Positions 46,892 to 57,633 of a DNA stretch of 64,000 bases are shown here, in pieces. This DNA is from Lichenostomus cassidix (taxonomy: Eukaryota; Chordata; Aves; Passeriformes; Meliphagidae). Every line of letters starts with the position of its first letter. Positions within the stretch are counted from its first letter, which is position 1. Location: the NCBI GenBank assembly GCA_008360975.2, contig CM039187.1:15393094-15457093 (forward strand), written 5' to 3'. The notes under the pieces are model-generated. The model was not told the DNA's origin, ran no database searches, and worked only from the letters and a program-made list of their open reading frames with translations. Both the position numbers and the translations under genes were made by a program.

Positions 46892-49800
46892 CTGTTAAGA
46901 CACAATCTCAGTTATAACAGTTTAGCTGGAGCTGAGTCACTCTGGTAAAGCTTGGTTAACAAGCAGCAAAACCGAAATTGTGACCTTCCACAGGAATTCT
47001 ATGCTATGTAGATTATGTTCTTCATTTGCACTTGGTTCAGAGAGAAATTCCTTCCTTACTACAAGCCACATGGAAATGGTTCAATGCTGATTTTGGCAAA
47101 ACTTCAGGTGGCCTTGAGGACCAAAAGCTGACCCAGCTTTTATTAGAAAGCACATCTACTGACAGTATTACCAGCAGCTCTGCTTTTGGCTGAGGCATTG
47201 GTCAGTAATGCTGCTGCTACAGCTTGAAACTACAGTGCCACTGGCACATATCCCAGGAAGCGTGCCCACTTCTGATGGATACTGACCACAGCAAAATGAG
47301 ACTTCCCAGAAGAAACAGTGACTTGCTCAAGTCCCAGAAGAAACAGGGATTAGTTTTTGATGCGATGACATAAGTGAAGAATCTAGCTATTTTCAGTGGA
47401 CACAGGAATGTGTGAGCTTGCTACTACATGAAAACAAACAAATGCACTTATATTTGCACTACAAGATTAAAACTGTCCCTTACCCATTGGTGTAAGTGCT
47501 TTGGCTCACTCTTTTGAAAGTATAAAATGGGTGAGCAGCTAGAAAACTTCCTAAAAAACAAATCAAAGCAGACTTGTATTTGAAACAGACCTTACAATGG
47601 TGTAACTTCTTCTAAGCACAGGAGTCATTGCATCTAGAAGCAGAACAGCTGCAGTGTGATATGTAAGAGCAACAATGAAAACAGCAAGCGAACCATGGTT
47701 GAAACTTATCCTAAAAACCTTATTGTGCAGACACGAGTCATCTACAAGCTTGCAACCTCTTCTGTGAAGACAAAGAGCCAACATTTCTAATGAAATGAAT
47801 TTACATCACTTAGCAAACATTAAATGTGCAATACATCTGTTACAGAAGTCAGTGCTATTTACTCATTGTGATACAGGTGCACAAAAATAGACCCAAAGAC
47901 GTAAACACCAATCTACATGCAAGAGGATGCACAAAATAGGTAAAAACCTTTACTAGATCATGTCGAAATGGAACAAGAACTCCCATCTCCCAGAGTCACG
48001 TAGCCTCAGTGGTCCCTCTCTCTGGGAATATTTCTTAAGGCTCAAGAAATAAATAAACTGATCTACCCCCATCTGTCATGACAGTTCATGGTTGCCAGGG
48101 GAACAATCTGAAAAGCAGAGCTTGACCTATGGTATCAGGCAATACAGCCCTTATCTGCAACAGAGAAGGCCAAAGCTTGGGCTTTCATTAGGGATGAAAA
48201 AAACACGAAAAAGGAAACAAGATTTTTCCCTACTAGGTTAGACAAACCAGCTCCGCAGAGGTTTCTGCAGCTTTCATTTAACTCAGAACAATGAAATCTG
48301 AGTTGACTCCATGTTTGACTCTGAGCATAAAAGCAAACATAGGTTGAAAAAATTATGTAAGTTAAGCAGTCATAACAGGTTTCCAAGCATTCTGTTAATC
48401 ACTTCCTTGTCATAAGCTCGTGGTGCACATACCACACACAGCATCCACCTATTACAGTAAAGCCAGAGTAGCTCTATTGAGGTTATGATTCCTCTCTTCC
48501 TCAGATTTCATGTTGTGATGGTTGCTATCATTAGACCTACCCAACAGCAAATACAGCTTTTGTACTTCATGGGAGGGAAAAGAAAGCTGCTCTTTTACAT
48601 AATGAATCCAACAGACCCATGAGTAATCAGACTGTTTTTGCTCCTGCCAGGATTCATTTGACCAAACCTGATGGAAATGTGCATGTTTCTTCACACCTCT
48701 GCTGTCCCCAGGCACAGGATTTTGTACACAGGTTGGTGTGAAGTTCACTCACTAATAGCATACTAAAAGCAGCATTTTGCTTTGGTTCTCCTGAGCAAAC
48801 AATAGGCTTATGCCAAGTTAGTAAGGTTCTCACACACACCTAAGGACCGAAGCTAAAGGTGATCCTTTCTAAAGAAGATCAAAGGTCTATCCACACATCA
48901 TCTCATTTTCAAACCTTCTGCTCCTCTGGCATTCCCTTCCTCCCTGACTGAAAGTATCATAATTTCTTCAATACTGCAGCTTTGAATGTTTCACTCCCCA
49001 TTTTCTTTCCCCTATTCTGTTTCAAATATGTTTACTTTTACCCTGAATTGACAGGGCCAGTTTCTAATTTAAATTTCCATTAATGTCAAAGGGGCTAAAG
49101 ATTTTATTCACAATACAATTTGCATTTATCTGTGCTACCAGCTCCAGCTGCCTTGCTTCCTCTGCCCCCCTTCTCTTAATGCCTTGCAAGTTTCACACAG
49201 GTACAACCACTACTAACAACAGCTCTTTCCCAAATCCCTGCCATTATTTAGAGCTGACCACACCACTGCTACTGCCAGATTCCCCGAACTTTGGGGCTAG
49301 TCTGCCAGCTTGTAAAAGGTCCCAGACCTGTGAGGTTGTGGCAACTGGAATATAGTTTTTTTTTAAAGAATCAGTCCACAGCAGATCCAATATAAATTTT
49401 GGCTAGATATGCCAAGCATGGATCACAAATACTAATAATCAGTAGGTCTATTAAATTTGCTGAAACTTTTGTAATATGGTACAGGTTTTTTCTCCCATCA
49501 AATGATGTAGAATAAAGTATCTATATCAAGACACTCGCCAGTCACTTGTGTTGCTTGTGGAAAAAAACCCCAATCTTTGCAAGTTTTCTTACTGTCTTCA
49601 CTTGAGTTCATAGCCCATTCCATTTAACAGCAATTGTGTCCACATTTCATAGTCATCAATCAGCAGAAGTCAGTAGGAGCATTTCGTCCACCTGCTCAAG
49701 CTGCCCTGCAAACTCCCTGTTTGATGGTTAGGTACCATAGATAGTTAGAACTACTTATAGCTGAGGAGAAAACATGCTAATTAAAATAAATGTAAATTCT

Positions 49801-50540
49801 GCACTGGCAAAGACGTAGGAAGCAGTCCAGGAAAGATGTCACTCTTGTCATCCTTCATTAGGAGATCGCCCCTTCAAAGGACCGAGTTTCTGGAATCCCC
49901 ACTAATCTGGAATCCCCGCTAATGCTGTTGTGTAAACGGTTGACAGCAGGGTCACACCCAGGGTACTGCAGAAGCACTGCCTGTCACCTGCTCCCCACAG
50001 CACAGCAGTTTGGAATAACTCTCACCTAATGAGAAGGTGAAGGTCCACACACCAAGCCTGTAAGGGCACCCTTGAGCACCTATGCTGGCACTGAGCCAAA
50101 TGAATTCACTCAGCGCTCTCTAAAGTTATACAGCTGTTTACATACTTTATGAAAACATTTTATCTTCTTTTATGAGACATTATCTGCTTATCTGTGACAA
50201 TTTGTGTGCTTCACTTCCAGACTATTTCTAAATAATCTGGGAGGAAGAGCCTAACTGGAAAGCCCTACTTTCATTTACAATCTGAGCAACTCATTCCAGG
50301 AACTGAAGTTCAGAGAAAATATGGTATTTTCTAGGTTTGTCTTTAACAGGCTTCTCCAGCAAGAACTCATAACACAGGTGGGTAAGATTCTGGATCAATT
50401 TTGTAAACATATTCCCAAAATCATGTTAGTGACACTTCTCCACAGTTAGGACAAGCAATGAAGAGGTCTACTGTTTCCAAATACCACTGTCAATACAGGA
50501 TGTGATAGGTAAATTCCTCCTTTTTTTTTTTTCCCTAGAT
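46892..50540. other. CEP55-FFAR4 intergenic DNA, right part
   Basis: No recognisable exon, RNA gene or repeat family beyond a short tandem duplication (49889-49922) and a poly(T) run (50521-50532). It may hold FFAR4 regulatory sequence, but nothing specific is visible. Confidence 0.55.
49889..49922. repeat. 17-bp tandem duplication
   Basis: TCTGGAATCCCCACTAA is followed directly by TCTGGAATCCCCGCTAA, one mismatch, about 1.1 kb upstream of FFAR4. Confidence 0.9.
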
Positions 50541-50559
50541 TAATCTGCTCTTCCCAGGC

Positions 50560-51800
50560 TCCCAAGAGAGCTCACAGTGGGGTAGCAGCCACCCACATTT
50601 TAAGGCATGCACAGCCCCATTGCATGGGAGCTGCCTGGGTGGCCTACCCGGGTCACCCCCACCCCAGCAGCCTGCCTGGAGAGCCAAGCAGACCAGGGCA
50701 GGCCCCGATGAGGTGGCTGGGCATGGAGGTGCCAGTGTGCCGATCCACACCCAGGGAGGTGTCGGGCAGCCCCTCGCTGCCGCCCCACGCACCACGGCCT
50801 CGCCTTTGTGTGAGCTGCACCGTGTTTACTCTCCCACTTCCTTGTTCCACTGCAGTGCGAGGGCCATAAACCGCCCGGCTGGCACGGCCGAGCCCTTGGT
50901 GGCAGGGCAGGAGGAAGAGGAGGGAGGGGGATGGCGGTCATCCCCTGGCTCTGTGCTGGGAGGGCACCCCAGGTGCCACCGTGGTGGTTGGGAGCTCAGC
51001 CCTTCCCCTAGGGCTGGTGCCACCGGCCGCGGTGGGTCTCTCATGCCCGCTGGCCAGCCTCATGCCGGGGTCCAGGGCCCCACCAGGAGGGAACAGGACC
51101 TATTTCCCCTTCTTCTCAGACTTCAGGGGCCACAATGCGACGGCCCTGCGGGTCTGCGAGTCATCTGCCCTGGTCTCCATCTTCCTGCTGTCCTTGGCGG
51201 GAAACATCTGGGGCATCTGCCTGCTGATGCGGCGGCACCGCCGGCTCTGCGCCGCCAACTGCCTCGTCCTCAACCTCTTCTGCGCCGACCTGCTCTTCAT
51301 CACCGCCATGCCCTTCATCGCCGTCGTGCGCTGGACCGAGTCCTGGGTGCTGGGCGACGTCGTCTGCCACCTGCTCTTCTATGTGGTGAGCCTGAGCGGC
51401 ACCGTCATCATCCTCTCCCTCTCGGCCGTCAGCCTGGAGCGCGTCGTCAGCATCGCCCGGCTGCGCCACGCCGCCTTCCGCCGCCGCAAGGTGCTGGCCG
51501 CCTCCCTGCTCCTCATCTGGGGCTTCGCCGCCCTCGCCACCCTCCCGCTCTGCTGCTTCTTCACCGTGGTGCGGCTGCCCGCCGCCGGCGGCCAGGTGAG
51601 GGCGAGCGCCGGGCGCGCCCGTGGCACAAGGGCCGGGCCGGGGGCGTCGAGCCCCACGGCGGTGGAGGCTGGTCCGCTGTGCCACGGCGGGAGAGTGACC
51701 AGATCGCTTGCGGGGCGGGCAGGTGCGCAGTGTGCCCGGAGGAGCGGCCGGAGCTCCCCCCGCCTGCCCTCCCTCCCAGCGGACCGTCCCGTTAGATGGG
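50560..51800. promoter_or_regulatory. FFAR4: CpG island over FFAR4 exon 1
   Basis: A GC- and CpG-rich block spans the region just upstream of, and all of, the first FFAR4 exon, in sharp contrast to the AT-rich surroundings. It probably includes the promoter. The long frames on both strands here (for example 50620-51795 and 51161-51685) are shadows of the GC-rich FFAR4 exon. Confidence 0.7.
51062..51595 (+). CDS. FFAR4: FFAR4 exon 1
   Basis: Residues 1-178: N-terminus, TM1 to TM4 and the start of extracellular loop 2. It is extremely GC-rich. The donor is CAG|GTGAGG, phase 0. Confidence 0.95.
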
Positions 51801-54800
51801 AAACGCGCACCGGCTAGGATTCCCTTTGCGTTCCTCAGAGCGGCTCAGAGATGCCCTTTTCAGCACACTTCCCGTTGCCGAGGGATCAGCATCCTGGGAG
51901 AGTTGCTCTGCACCTTCAGCCTCTGTACAAAATGGCCATACAGAGATTTTTTTCTGCCTAATATTTTGAAATGCTTACAAAAGTGCACCCAACATGACAC
52001 TTAAATAGCTGACTAAGTTTAGGGTCTGTACGTTTCAATGTTAAAGTTGCCATTAGCACTTGATATGGAATTAATGGGAATATTCCAGTTGTGGACACAT
52101 CGGACACATCTGTTTGTGATTGTAGGGGCTTTTAAAGCCATCAGGTAATATATTACTTGGCTGCTTTGTCTAAGTACAAAGTTTTCACAGTCTTGGTTTA
52201 GTATACAGCCATTTGTTTCCATAAGCATAGAGGGAGATAATGTACTGTATCTGAAATAATGCTGTACTGAAAATAATGGTACCCTATTACTTTTCTTCTT
52301 CATTTTTTTGTAAATAGGACATTCAAATTTGCACGCTGGATTGGCCAAGCACTGCAGGAGAAATAGTCTGGGATATGACCTTTGCCATTGTTTTCTTTCT
52401 AATACCAGGGTTAGTCATTGTCATCAGTTACTCCAAAATCTTACAGGTATGTTTTTCCTTTAAATTTTGTTGTAAAACAAAGGCAAGTAAACAGTAACTC
52501 ACTAGGCATCAGCATATCATCACTGAATTCAAATACACATAAAGGGAACAAACATATTTTGCTCAATAAATGATAAGTATGTGATATAAAATGAATTATT
52601 TCAACCTTTAAATAACAGCCTATACGTTTCAATTAAGAACATTCTTCAATGGCACATTACCAGAAGCTCAACACATAGTTTGCCTTCTTGTATATATAGT
52701 ATTAAATACACTTCTCCACTCATGTGCTGTTCATATTTAAAGACTCAATCTCCTAAATGCTGAAAGAGTCAGGCATTTGAAATAACTAAAAGCTAGATTT
52801 TGCTTTCCTTGAGCCTAAACTCCAGTCATAAGGGATTTGTAAGAAAGCAGAGAAAGGCAGGACTGGAAAAAAACCCATCCACTTTTTGATCTACTGCCTT
52901 TCAGCATGGGCTTTTCATACATAGATCTCATTATATTGTACTTAATCCTCCAGAATTTCAAATGTTGCAAACAAAACTTGTAAATTAAACCCTCTGCTTC
53001 CACTTTCTAAGTGGATGGTGTTTAACTGCTGAAATATATGCCAAGACACTCAGCATCACAGCGTTTTAATCTATATTCTAGCAAACATTACATTAGCATC
53101 TAAATTCCTTTAAAACTATCCAAAACCAGAGTGAGAAAGATCTAGAAATCTTCGAACTAGGCACTGCAATACCTAGTTTTTAGCAACTGCACATGAGATT
53201 CTTGATTACTTTATTGGGAAATTAAGCTTCTCATAATATATATAAGAAAATTACAGGTTTTCGAAAGGAACTTCAAAATACACAGATTTTTGCACAAGGA
53301 ATTAACTGATGAAATGCTGAGCACCAAGGGGCTGTGGATGCACTCACCAGAGCTGCATGAAGGTGTTTCAATGAACCTAGGACATAGAATCTGGTCTCCA
53401 CACATCTTTGCCTATTGATCGAGCTTAAATTTGTAGTAAAAGTCATGAGCCTGTAGTTTCTGTACTATCTATTAGCTCAGCATAACCTTGAGATAAATGC
53501 ACTAAATGAATCTCTTCTAGAGAAGTAAAGCACCTGCAACCTCATATTGCTGTAGGCAAAGAGTATAGAGTAACTCAGTGAAGAGTGTGAGCCCTCTGAA
53601 AGCACTGCAGAATACTGCAGGCCAAGGAATGCCATGGTCCTTGGTCAGAGGGCAGGACAAGAATGGTGTTTGTCGTGTCCTTGCAGACTCCAGATAACAG
53701 GTAAATTTAGAAAACAAATTGGCACATAAGGAGCTAGAAACCAAAACCAGTGTTTGGAATACTGGATCACAAGACAGGCCCATGCTGCCCTGCTCCTATT
53801 TCTTTTCTAACTTTCTAACAGAGGTGTTAAAATACATTACCATTTCCCTTGAACTGACAAAGGCTTGAGGCCCATAGGAGGATATAATTGAATCTTCTCT
53901 CTCTCCACGAAGCAAGCAGAACTGAACTGGAGAATGTCTCAATCCCTGAGTCATTCCCAAGAGCAGACTCACTCTCACTTCATGAGAATGCTCCATTATG
54001 CCAGTGGATACATAGCATCATTCTGCGTGTTGCTGGAAGCAGTACAAAGCATTCATGTATTAATGTTACAACATCTATGATGATGATGATGATGATGATG
54101 ATGACTGACTACAGATATAAGACCTGAAATTTTTTAACAGATATACTCTACTGCAAATGTGTACTTCACAATTTAATCTGAAACTGAGTTTTATTTTTAC
54201 ATAACATTTCCCAGAACCCTGTCAAAAATGACAGATTAGAAGCAACGATTTGTAATTTATTTGGTTTTGCATTGTTCTGCCTCTCATATAAGACTTTGTC
54301 AGAGGCTAGAGCTAGGGAATATGTCCATGTTCTGGAAGTTACATGCTTATATATACCTGACTACTAGGTTCCTGTTTGTCCAAGTGTGGTCCAGATGCCC
54401 AGGATAGGTATCTATACTGGGCAGACCAAAAGGGATCTACAACATACCACTGCCACCCCATTTCTCGTGAACACTCTCCTAAGATGCAGTTGCCTCTTAT
54501 TTACCATAGTCCTGGTAATTCTTGCATTCTCAGTTCTAGGCTCTGCAGCTCCTGCAAGAAACACAATAAGGTATTTGTATGGGACAGATAAAAATGTATC
54601 TGATGAGGACATTCCATAGCAGTTTTGAACAGTGGAGACTGAACAGTATACACAGCCCAGTTTTCCTATTTTTATATTAGAAGTGGATATTAGTCCTTTG
54701 CATTTTGTGAAACTTTCATTCTTACTGAGGACAGGTTAGGTGCTCTCTGAGAACAACTCTCAGATCAGACTGTTTGGAGGAGTTAGCCTAGTTTCTGGAT

Positions 54801-56550
54801 TCTAGATGGGTACAGCAGAAGATCATTAAGCTGGAATAGTTTTATATGCTCAGGACAGAATTCTCTGCTCCTTTTAAATCAGGGAAGCAGCTAGTGATAC
54901 TGTCCCCTTCTCAGACTCAGCAGCCTCTAAGAAGCCCATTTTTGGTTCATGGGTTTTGATTTATACACCTACATTCTATTGAAATATTTAGATGTCTAGG
55001 TTCTTAATGAGTATTTACTCTAGGCCATCTATCTCTGTGAAAAATTCAGAAAACTGCTAACAGAATGACAAATTACTCTCTCTCCCTAAACATTTTCATC
55101 CTTACTTGTACCAGGAAGCTATGAAGTATTGCTAGTGTTATCCTTCCTGTAGTTTGTGCTAAAAGGGAAAAGTGGCAGGAAGAGTCTTACACCTTTACAC
55201 TTTCCTATGTAGACAGCAAATAGATCAAGGCTTTTGAAAACACCCCTTCTTTATACATGCAGAGGGTAAAGTGGCATCTCAGTTGTTTAGCATAAGTGTT
55301 TGTTTGCTAAATATTTCAGTTTTATTTTATTTGCATCAGATGTATGAATGTAATGACCTCAATCGTGCCATGCCAACATCAGTGAGGACAGAGATGTAGA
55401 GCAGGAGATCTAGAGTTTTCTGCAGGTCATGGGATTCAATATTCTACTTAACAGCAGATAATGCAGTCCCATGAATACTAGATTTCCAAGCTACTCATAG
55501 TCTGGTTTATTACATCAGAGAGCACTTCTACGAGACACAGATGTACGACAAAAGTATCTGTAAGATTTCATGTTAGTTCATAGAAAGCAATTATGATTAC
55601 TAACTGAAAAGCTAAAAGTTGACACAAAACAATGCACAGTCTCACTCACATTTAAAATAATTTAGTTACTGTAATAAATTCATGCTCCTTCTAATACCCA
55701 CCTTAAAATATCAGCATGGCTGTAAGAATTGGGTTGCATTCCTTGCACATCAACAGGGTAGTTAACTATGTTCCAATTTGTATTTGTGAAAAAAAATCAA
55801 TGAGTTTCTTTAGATAGAACAAATGAGGTAATCATTTGAATTTAATGGGATTTCATGAGTAATTAAGACTGTTTTATGCTGAAAAGTATTTATGACTGGT
55901 AGAGAGCCATGAAAAGAACAACTACTTTGTCCAACATTGAGGTGAGTTCACAGGTGAGAGGAAAGATAATTGCTAGTGAAGTGAGAATATTTGAATTGGA
56001 ACCATTGACAAAAAGTACAAATGGAATTCTGCAATGCCTTTTTTGTAGTCACTTTTCAAAACAAAACATCATATGCCAAGATTATTTTTTCACTTGTAAA
56101 AATGTGTTTAAGCGAAAGTTGCTTTCTTCTCTTTTGCTGCAGATTACAAAAGCATCAAGAAGAAGTTTAAATGCTGGTTTAGCCTACTCAGAACATCATC
56201 AGATTCGTGTTTCCCAGCAAGACTACAAACTATTCCGAGCCCTGTTTCTGTTGATGATCTCTTTCTTCATAATGTGGAGCCCAATAATAGTAACAATTTT
56301 TTTAATTTTAGTTCAGAACTTCAAAAAAGATTTAAATATTTTGCCATCAGTTTTCTTCTGGATAGTGTTATTCACTTTTGCCAACTCTGCTGTCAATCCA
56401 ATTCTGTATAATGTTGCCCATTTCAGACGTAAATGTCAGGAAATCCTTCTCTGTTGTACAGGGAACCCTGAAAGGCATGGAGCAGGTACAGAAACCACTG
56501 CAAGAAGAAGTAACCGTGAACAGCCACATTTGTCTTTCATTACCAGATAA
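51062..56550 (+). CDS. FFAR4: Free fatty acid receptor 4 (GPR120), 3 exons
   Basis: Class A G-protein-coupled receptor for medium and long-chain fatty acids, signalling through Gq and beta-arrestin. Three exons give 356 residues (human short form 361). The extracellular N-terminus carries N-glycosylation sites N11 (NRT) and N25 (NAT). Family marks are TM1 GN (48-49), TM2 NLFCADLLF (71-79), and the RWTE motif with R90, equivalent to human R99 that contacts the fatty-acid carboxylate. They continue with C102 and C183 for the TM3-ECL2 disulfide, ERV (126-128) in place of DRY, WSP (266-268) in TM6, NPILY (306-310) in TM7, and a possible palmitoylation pair C325-C326. The only in-frame ATG upstream of the conserved NRTYFPFFSD is at 51062, so the N-terminus is about 10 residues shorter than human. 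The C-tail is diverged but rich in Ser/Thr. Confidence 0.97.
52318..52446 (+). CDS. FFAR4: FFAR4 exon 2
   Basis: Residues 179-221: DIQICTLDWPSTAGEI, then TM5 ending PGLVIVISYSKILQ. The acceptor is AATAG and the donor GTATGT; 129 nt, phase 0. Confidence 0.96.
52447..56142 (+). other. FFAR4: FFAR4 intron 2
   Basis: 3.7 kb of AT-rich intron with a (GAT)n microsatellite. Human FFAR4 has an alternative 16-codon exon at this junction, giving a longer third intracellular loop. I did not recognise a counterpart here. Confidence 0.6.
54077..54104. repeat. (GAT)n microsatellite
   Basis: Nine near-perfect TGA units in FFAR4 intron 2; the poly-Met frame here is an artefact. Confidence 0.92.
56143..56550 (+). 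CDS. FFAR4: FFAR4 exon 3 (stop)
   Basis: Residues 222-356: intracellular loop 3 (ITKASRRSLN...SQQDYKLFR), TM6 with FFIMWSP, TM7 with FANSAVNPILYN, and the C-tail ending PHLSFITR then TAA. The acceptor is GCTGCAG. Confidence 0.96.
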   Translation: MTKASRRSLNAGLAYSEHHQIRVSQQDYKLFRALFLLMISFFIMWSPIIVTIFLILVQNFKKDLNILPSVFFWIVLFTFANSAVNPILYNVAHFRRKCQEILLCCTGNPERHGAGTETTARRSNREQPHLSFITR

Positions 56551-57139
56551 TTTTTTAAAGTCTGAGCTGTGCCACACTTTGGATTTTCTCTGTGCTATCC
56601 CAGGTCATATAGGTCATTACGTTATAGTATTATATGCCAGAGAAGGCGGGAAGAAAGCTAAATGTGTATTTTTAATTCCTGTAGGTAAAATTCTCTTGAC
56701 TGCTTTTCCTCAGTAAGATCTGGGCAATTTAATCCAATGGATTGAATTCTCCTCTTACACTGAAATAAATAGAAATATGGCAGTGAACTTGGTGAATGTA
56801 AAATAGTTGAAATAAGTACTTTAAACTTTCTAGTGAAAATGTTCGTCCTCAGAAAGTATCTGCTTTTTTTAAACGCAGTTTTTAAAGGGAACTTGATTAA
56901 ACACTTCAATAACTGACTGCCTGAACGTAGGTTTGAGCAGATTAACTGATTTCATGTAGGAAACAAGTGATGAACATGTGTTATCACCAAGTAAATGACC
57001 AGTTTGGTTCCATCTCAAATTAAAAGTATGGACTTAATGGATATGAATTTTTAAGTCAACAATAATAAATGGTTAATTGTCATGTGTAAAATAGTTATTT
57101 TAAAAAGATGTACATTTTTAATGTCTTCAGTAGTCATAT

Positions 57140-57145
57140 AATAAA
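57140..57145 (+). terminator. FFAR4: Poly(A) signal AATAAA for FFAR4
   Basis: 590 bp after the FFAR4 stop. Earlier hexamers lie at 56764 and 57064. The choice among them is not visible, but all lie before the RBP4 3' end. Confidence 0.5.
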
Positions 57146-57448
57146 GTTGATTAGTGATCTATAGGGTCACCGAAATTCCTTTCTCTTTTCTGAATGATTT
57201 CCAGTATTTTCTAGAGAAAATGTAAAATTTTATTTGAAAAGAAATTAAAATACATATATTTGGGGGTTTATGATTAATACTATTTTAGTTAGAAGTTGAA
57301 ACCACTAAAAAAGCAAGATCAAATTCTTAATTATCACCATGTGTCACCGGTTCAAAACAGTGCACTAAGATAACAGGCTACTAATGAAACCTATGTCTAC
57401 ATATGTACAGATTTGCAAACAAACAATTAGCATCCCCTGTAATCCAAG

Positions 57449-57475
57449 TTTATTAAAATGTTTCATTGGTTTATT
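57449..57475 (-). terminator. RBP4: Two minus-strand AATAAA signals for RBP4
   Basis: TTTATT on the plus strand at 57449-57454 and 57470-57475, i.e. AATAAA on the minus strand, about 145-170 bp after the RBP4 stop codon. They face the FFAR4 signals about 300 bp away. Confidence 0.65.
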
Positions 57476-57619
57476 AACAAGGTGAGCTACACAGCTCAGA
57501 TAAATATATTGAAAATCTAAATGAAGCCATTTTAAACATTTTTCAGAGAACACATGATCAATGTGTTAACTTTACATCCATGGTGCTCTTACATGGTTTC
57601 TTTCCAGGGTTGGATCTCC

Positions 57620-57633
57620 TTAATCGCAAAATC
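57620..57633 (-). CDS. RBP4: RBP4 coding exon 5 (14 coding nt, stop)
   Basis: The acceptor GTTTCAG is followed by GATTTTGCGATTAA. With the G left by exon 4 it codes Gly-Phe-Cys-Asp and stop. It supplies the last disulfide cysteine. Support is phase plus the match to the bird C-terminus. Confidence 0.88.

Noticed and set aside
51161..51685. 174-codon minus-strand frame, Asp/Glu/Gly-rich
   Set aside because: Antisense shadow of the GC-rich FFAR4 exon, with no domain and low-complexity composition.
50620..51795. 391-codon plus-strand frame overlapping FFAR4 exon 1
   Set aside because: It is a GC-rich shadow in another frame. The FFAR4 frame carries all the receptor motifs and fits the splice phase.
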